A stretch of 64,000 nt of DNA, taken from Pseudopithomyces maydicus (Eukaryota; Ascomycota; Dothideomycetes; Pleosporales; Didymosphaeriaceae). Shown piece after piece: positions 58,498 through 64,000 of this stretch. The DNA is taken from NCBI GenBank assembly GCA_026873275.1, contig JANTUC010000015.1:496001-560000 (forward strand). The letters are read 5' to 3'. Every line of letters starts with the position of its first letter. Position 1 is the stretch's first letter. The position numbers were made by a program, and so were the translations under genes. The notes beneath the pieces were generated by a model. That model did no database searches, had not been told where the DNA came from, and worked only from the letters and a program-made list of their open reading frames with translations.

Positions 58498-59096
58498 GTC
58501 GTAGTTATTAAGACCGAGAAGCTGGTGTGTCACTTAGCTTCACAAACCCATGTTCTTACGAATTTCAGACCAAGTATGCTTGTGGCGAAATTGTAAAGAG
58601 TGCAAGATCTGAGTCTGTATAAATGCTCTTCGGGGCGAAAAGAAATATTAGGGTTTAAACTACACAGCTTTTATGGAACCATGTTGAAGATACTATTGAT
58701 AGTAAAAGGCTTACTCCATAATAATTCTATATTCAGTGCAGTTTCATCAACATCTCACAACGTCACGACCGTGCGCTAATTTAGCTCCTTGAACACTACC
58801 AGCCTCGCGACGTCACAAAAGCGTCGTTCCTCCTACTGAACACAGACTACCCCTTGTTCGGACTTAATGTATTCCAAATATATGTACTACTGTCTGTGAC
58901 AAGCGGTTTTCGTAATAGTGTAGATCAAACGCCATCACCATGAGCAACCGTGCGGATGCGTATGGAAATAGACGTGACATCATGACGAGTACTGTATATT
59001 CGGTATCCTACGATCTGAAAGTTAACACGAATATGCTTCGATAAAAATCCGAGCCAGGCATCTCGTTGCATTTCCAAAGCAACTGGGCATAGCAGA
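58498..59096. other. Intergenic region after xylose reductase
   Basis: Contains the candidate alternative 3' exon of the xylose reductase gene (58569-58596) and the promoter of the transporter at 59097. Otherwise no feature. Confidence 0.5.
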
Positions 59097-60529
59097 ATGC
59101 CTCCCAACAGCAACCACGATGGTCCATCTAACCAGTATCGCGAGTCAGCGATCCGGATCGCCATCAAAAACTTCTCGCCCGTTTGGTCAGTTCCAGCTGA
59201 GCTCGAACAGCTTTATTCTAATACGTCGTTAGGTTCATCATGTCCATGGACACGGGCATCCTCTCCATCATCATCAATCTCCACCCATGGCGGTTCAGCG
59301 GCCAAGGTATCCTCTCCACCATCATGTTCGTATGGAACCTGGTCCTGTTCGTAGCCTTCACCCTCATCGCCCTGACTCGACTATTTCTCTACCCACGACA
59401 CGTCAAGGCAGAATCAATCAACAAGATCGAAGAGATGTCGTACCTTGCTGCTCCGTCGATCGCGTTTCTCACTCTGGTGTCGCAAGTTGCTTTGACGTGT
59501 AGTACGGCTTGGGGGTACGGGCTTACTGTCTTTGCATACGTTTTGTGGTGAGTAATTATAATTCCATGAGGAAAATTGAGACTGAGATAATGTCTAGGTG
59601 GATAGGTCTCGTGTGGACCATATCAACATGTTCCGGCGTCACTATCCAACTCGCACGCCGCAATGTATCCGACGACCGCTCGTTGTCCCCAGCAATTTTC
59701 TTGCCACTAATTGCAGTCATGACGCAGGCAACGACTGGCGGTCTCATCGTCAACTATTCTGCTGGCATATCATCCGCCGAGGCAATTCCCATCATCATTG
59801 TATCCTACATGTTGATTGGCTACGCACTTTGTCTTGCTGTCCTGTACTATGCCATGTACTTGCATCGTCTGCTCGCTGTTGGGCCTCCGCAGCAACCAAA
59901 GATACCATCACTGGTTATCCTCGTAGGGCCTTGTGGTCAATTCGCAACGGCAGTCCAGCTTCTCGGCACAGCGGCTTACACCAGAGGGCATTTTGCTGCG
60001 TATAACCAAGGGACCTTCCTAACGGCTAGTGCGGCTTCGAGTGTATCGACAGTTTCAACGATACTGGCTCTTCTCGTGGATGGGTTCGCGTTTTTGTGGA
60101 TTACGATTGCGTGGTACCTCTTCGTTGAAGCCCTGGTGAAGCGAAGGGTGTCGTTCGGTCTGACTTGGTGGTCTTTGATTTTCCCCATGGGTACGTTTGC
60201 TCCTTTTCTCTGCTTTCACGTAACAATTACAGGGAAATCATTATATGTTGTATGGATGATTGACATGAGCAGGTGTTTTCACGACGTCTCTACTGAACCT
60301 TTCCATCGCTATGGATTCCCCTGCGTTCCGCGGACTTGTCTCTGCTCTTCTAATCTTCCTACTCATAATTTACTTCTTCAATTTGGGCTTTTCTGTGTAT
60401 AGAATTTACACGGGGGTCGCGCTGGGCATCCCTCAGCAGCGGGAGGAGGAGAAGCAGCAAGAGCAGGAGGAACGAGAGAAGAAGAAAAAGCAGGAAAGAG
60501 ATGGCCGGCAACCCGAAGACAATGTGTAA
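59097..60529 (+). CDS. TDT-family transporter (malate permease / SSU1 sulfite efflux type)
   Basis: Integral membrane protein of the tellurite-resistance/dicarboxylate (TDT, SLAC1-related) family. Exons are 59097-59185, 59233-59547, 59598-60190 and 60273-60529, giving 417 residues. A short cytosolic N-terminus (NQYRESAIRIAIKNFSPVWF) leads into MSMDTGILSIII, the first-helix motif of the family. About ten hydrophobic helices follow, including AYVLWWIGLVWTISTCSGV and PIIIVSYMLIGYALCLAVLY. The C-terminus is a charged EEEKQQEQEE-type tail. Yeast and fungal members export sulfite or take up malate. Which anion moves here, and whether it serves the neighbouring pentose genes, is unknown. Confidence 0.87.
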
Positions 60530-60580
60530 TGAAGGACAACGGGGTTCAGAATAGTTATAAACTAATATTAATTTATTAAT

Positions 60581-61691
60581 TTATGAATCTATGATCAAGT
60601 TCTCCTTCAATGCAGCCAGCTCCTCGTCGCCCAGCCCACACGCCGTCCTCATATACTCTTCCGGGCTCCCCCATTCTTTCCTCAACATGCCCAACGCCCC
60701 CAACATGCTCTCCTTCTTCGCACCCAGCATCCTCAACGCAGCCTGTCGTCCCTGATCATCGCTCGCACCACCCAACTGTTCTTGCTTGTACCTTTCGAAC
60801 GCCGGGCTCGCCATCAGTCGTGGCACAACCTGCTCATGGATATGCTTCAGTCCAGGTTCGGTAAGCTGATACTCATCTGCAATCTTCTCGTCGGACACGC
60901 CCAAGAAGCTAAGTAACAGACCAAAGAAGATACCAGTGCGATCTTTGCCGGCGGTACAGTGGACCAGAGCTCCTATGGATTCGTTGCTGGGGGATTGTGA
61001 GCTAGCTGGCGGGAGGGATGCAAGGTAGAGTAGAATGGTGCGGAAAGCTGGGCCGCCGTGGGTGAGTATGTCGTGGTATGCTGAGACGAAGCCCTCGACT
61101 GCTTCGTCCAAGTATTTCTGACAGATGTAGTTAGTTCGTGCATGACTGGGTATGAGGTATGAGGGGGAGGATCTTCCTCGCATACCATGTATCGCACTGC
61201 CAACCTTTCAGGGCTGTAATCGTCTGCTGCAAAGACAGGCACCCAGCTCCTCTCCACCCCTGCACCCTTCAGCGCATCTTCCCATCCTTTCATCACCTCC
61301 TCCACTCCCTTGCTCTCTTCGCCGGTGATGCCAGCCCAACCTTTGTCCACTTCAGGTTTGCTTCGTAGGTCGAATACGTGCCGGACCTATGACGTATCAG
61401 CATTTTTTTCTTCTGCTCATGCGGCCCAGACCCAACAGATCTCACTGCATCCGATCGAAGCAAGAGAGAGAGATTAAAGTTTTGCGATGAGATGGGACTT
61501 ACACCAAGGCCCCCAATCGTCTTCCACCCCTCCCCATCCACCCTACTCACCTCGGCGCTCCGGTATAGCACGCCCGGCCGGACGCTCCGCCCGTCATTCG
61601 TCTTCAGCCCGCCGTAAGCGAGCGCCACATCTCTGAAATTGTTCAAGTTGGGCACTGGGTAGAAAGGCGGGGAGGGAAGTTCCGTCGCCAT
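60581..61691 (-). CDS. Tyrosine/serine protein phosphatase (Y_phosphatase3 family)
   Basis: Exons (minus) are 61691-61503, 61386-61186 and 61117-60581, giving 308 residues. The N-terminus FYPVPNLNNFRDVALAYGGL and LYRSAEVSRVD are the usual start of this dual-specificity-like group. The domain continues with VRHVFDLRSKPEVDK. The P-loop is VHCTAGKDRTGIF, with the catalytic Cys and Arg of H-C-x(5)-R and the Asp-Arg characteristic of this family. The C-terminal helices (MLGALGMLRKEWGSPEEYM) match the family's end. The last exon lies 50 bases from the stop of the convergent transporter. Substrate unknown; some homologues act on phosphoinositides. Confidence 0.92.
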
Positions 61692-62904
61692 GCTTGCGTG
61701 CTGATTGACTGACTGTCGGGGCTCGTCTGAATTCCCTTCCTGTACGAGCAGCCCCTGCGAACGTGCTACCTAGTCGCGGACGTGGCTCACAATGGGGGCA
61801 GCCGGAACGCGAAGGAACGCAGAAACGCGGTGAGACTCGTAAACAGTGGTGGTGTATCAACGGAGGCGTTTTGCACCAAAGGCAGTGGGCGGTGCCAGCA
61901 GCCAGGTCCCGGCTTGCAGAGGAATAGCTGCAGGGAACTCAGGCACGCGATCGGGCGATTACGATCCTTTATCGACGCACGGCGGGATGGTATGGGCAAT
62001 TGATATGGTCTTCTGCGGTCTTCTGCAGCCGAACGCTTCGCGCCGACCCACTGCCACCGCTTACTCGGAGGGGGTAAACTAGGTACCCCGCCCACTCGTA
62101 CCAGAAGTCCCTCGGCACCCAAGACCCCCAAACCGCACCACCAGATCTGGTGGTCCCTTGGGATCGGAGCGGGAAGATGCGAGGCGTTGCCCTGCATCAC
62201 CACCTGCGCCGGCGCCTGCGCGGCCCTCAAACAGGAAAATCTTCACCGCAGCCTGGTCTGAATCAACAAGTCGATTTTTGGTAATCAAAGCGCGAGCAAA
62301 AAGCCCCCCATTTTTTGGTAGAGACCCCCACACCACCGTGTATGGAGACACGAACCCCACGACCAGAAACGCCTTGAAACCAACAACCACCCCAGAACAC
62401 CTTTGCACCGTTTGCACTAACCACCGAGCTGCGTATATAGCGCAATGTCATCAACGTGGCCAAGGCCGCTACAGAAATCCCATCCAGCGCCACAAATGCT
62501 CATTGGTACGTAGGTAAGAAAATGACCTGCCGTGCAACGGGAACAGCAAGCCATGTGAACGGTGGAAAACACAGCCGAACCATAGCTTTTTTTGTTTCCA
62601 ATACGTACGAAGAGGGGTTCCTTGGAAAAAAAAAGAAGAAGAAAAGTTTTGATATACAACCAATTAAGAAAAATATACGCGGTCCTGGGTTTTGGATTCG
62701 AGGCAAAGAAAGGCGGGGCGGTTCCGCAATCGACCGGCATACCCCCCAGCCTGCAGAACGAACTAATATCAATATGTGGACGATCATTATCGAAACGCTG
62801 AGAACAGCATGCACTGTGCGATATGCGACATGCTACTGCAGGCCGCCAGCTGCAGGTTCCGGCTCAATGCAGAAGCGAGGTCGACCTTGGTGAAGAAATT
62901 TGTC
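61692..62904. other. Intergenic region of 1.2 kb
   Basis: No credible gene. It includes the phosphatase promoter on the left, a poly-A tract near 62626-62645, and the 3' flank of the PQ-loop gene on the right. Overlapping short frames on both strands have no domains. Confidence 0.45.
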
Positions 62905-63970
62905 TCAACCACGACGGCTGTCAGATATGACCGCCTTCTCAGGGATCTCCAGGGTCCCTTCGGTCGTGTTGCTCGCATTCGTCTCTGTGTGTTGGTCTGC
63001 CACGGGCTTCTCCGAGAGCTGTGGTCTTTCGACGTGGGCTGCCTCCATGTCGGCGATTGTCTCGGAGGAATCTGTCCGCTCGAGTTTCTTGGAAGGATGC
63101 GCGTCAACATATTCATCGTATGACATGCCCAGCTTCTTAGCCTCGCGGCGAATGTGTCGTACACGCCAGAGCCAAATTGCTTGTGAAAGGAAGATGCCGG
63201 TTTCCAGCGTCATACTGTTGGTTGTCAGCATCCTATTTCTTTTGCAAACAACGCATCTACCCACGCTACAATGTACATGGAACCGCCGAGTACATCAAAT
63301 GTGTGTTGAGCAACTGTGCTGAGTCAGCTTGGCCAATGGCAGGTCGCAATGGGATGGTGAGACGGACCTAGAGCCATCAAAGAGAAGAATGCACCAGAGT
63401 AATCGATGAGAAGAAACCAGAAATCTAAATCTGTAAGCTGAAGCATCACTACCCATTTACGAGTAACGTACCGATGCCGATGACACGACCTTGTCGCTTG
63501 GCCAGTTCGAAGTAGGGCATGATCAATCCCAAGCATTGCATGACAGACGCCAGGATGGCCATCATCATCATTGGCCATTCGACACCTTTGTAGTATGGAA
63601 TCTTGTTCGATTAGCTTGAAATTTTTTGTATTTCTCGACCTGAAGAGACATACACGGAGTGTAACAATAAGAATAGCTTCAGTCGCAGCGAAAGCAACAG
63701 CCATGCCCAGCGTGGCTGCGGTTGCCGTCCAAGCCCTCCATTTACTGAAATTTGTCAATACTATTCAATTCTATACTGGATTGTAGTCCAGTTACTCACT
63801 TGCTGTAATATAGTGTTTGGCCCCAAGCAATAAGGGTAAGGCCGCCGAAACACTGTGGTTGTAACTGTAGTGCCAAACTGAATTTCTGTACTGAGGATTA
63901 GTATCTGATATCAACCTTATATTGGGAGAAATTACCTGAACAATTGCATAAACTCCAAATGGTACAGCAC
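62905..63970 (-). CDS. PQ-loop repeat membrane protein, 5' end outside the window
   Basis: Seven-helix PQ-loop protein (relatives include lysosomal/vacuolar amino-acid exporters and other small transporters). Seven coding exons are visible (minus): 63970-63936, 63885-63800, 63744-63654, 63601-63472, 63430-63368, 63313-63265 and 63214-62905; introns are 41-55 bases. The coding start lies beyond the right edge, so the protein is partial. The first loop reads LALQLQPQCFGGLTLIAWG with the PQ pair. A second, degenerate one is MQCLGLIMPYFELAK, with IDYSGAFFSLMAL and FDVLGGSMYIVAM helices between. After the last helix a cytosolic tail (WRVRHIRREAKKLG, then Ser/Glu-rich) ends at 62905. The cargo is not predictable. 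Confidence 0.85.
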
Positions 63971-64000
63971 CTGGTTATGATCAGCCTGCGTACTCGTTCT

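Noticed and set aside
1..64000. tRNA or rRNA genes
   Set aside because: I looked for B-box (GGTTCGAANCC) and cloverleaf arms on both strands by eye and found none convincing; a covariance-model scan would be decisive.

Overview
The window is nuclear DNA of a filamentous ascomycete (Pezizomycotina; a dothideomycete is possible but not proven). Nearly every gene is interrupted by introns of about 45-80 bases with fungal GTANGT donors and CTAAC/CTRAY-type branch sites. The protein set is typically fungal: two Zn2Cys6 factors, a fungal_trans_2-type regulator, a bZIP factor with a DUF3425-type tail, an S28 peptidase, a CTR transporter, an IQGAP and an HDEL BiP. I found no rRNA or tRNA gene, CRISPR array or recognisable transposon.

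Layout. 0.9-2.9 kb: secreted S28 serine peptidase. 3.8-9.2 kb: IQGAP (minus). 10.0-11.9: IMP dehydrogenase. 12.5-13.7: NUDT7/19-like Nudix hydrolase. 14.6-16.9: ER Hsp70 BiP/Kar2. 17.2-18.8: CTR copper transporter, divergent from a small secreted His/Met-rich protein. 20.8-23.6: unknown polytopic membrane protein. 24.1-25.3: NDUFAF6-like complex I assembly factor, divergent from RAD5 (25.6-29.0). 30.4-31.1: unknown conserved protein. 33.4-35.3: secreted GMC oxidoreductase. 35.6-36.0: RidA-like protein. 36.4-37.3: SDR. 38.0-39.0: bZIP. 39.8-40.7: Bax-inhibitor family protein. 41.9-43.6: ceramide synthase. 44.0-44.9: cupin. 45.9-60.5: SDR, Zn2Cys6 factor, polyol (L-arabinitol/xylitol type) dehydrogenase, dihydroxyacetone-synthase-like transketolase, two paralogous regulators, xylose reductase and TDT/SSU1-type transporter. 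60.6-61.7: tyrosine phosphatase. 62.9 kb to the right edge: PQ-loop membrane protein whose 5' end lies outside the window.

The most interesting block is 45.9-60.5 kb. A xylose (aldose) reductase, a medium-chain polyol dehydrogenase and a two-carbon-transferring ThDP enzyme lie together with three regulators and a transporter. This looks like a pentose/polyol catabolic cluster. The dehydrogenase and transketolase share a divergent promoter holding two CGG-N-CCG sites, the kind of site Zn2Cys6 proteins bind. The xylose reductase stop codon sits inside a consensus 5' splice site, and splicing it would give a C-terminus ending in AKL, a peroxisomal-type signal.

A second theme is technical. At least eight conserved genes or gene parts are split by what looks like one base missing from a homopolymer, including two in BiP and one in IQGAP. 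Adding one base at each site restores full-length proteins with every intron phase agreeing. Under-called homopolymers in the assembly explain this better than pseudogenes.
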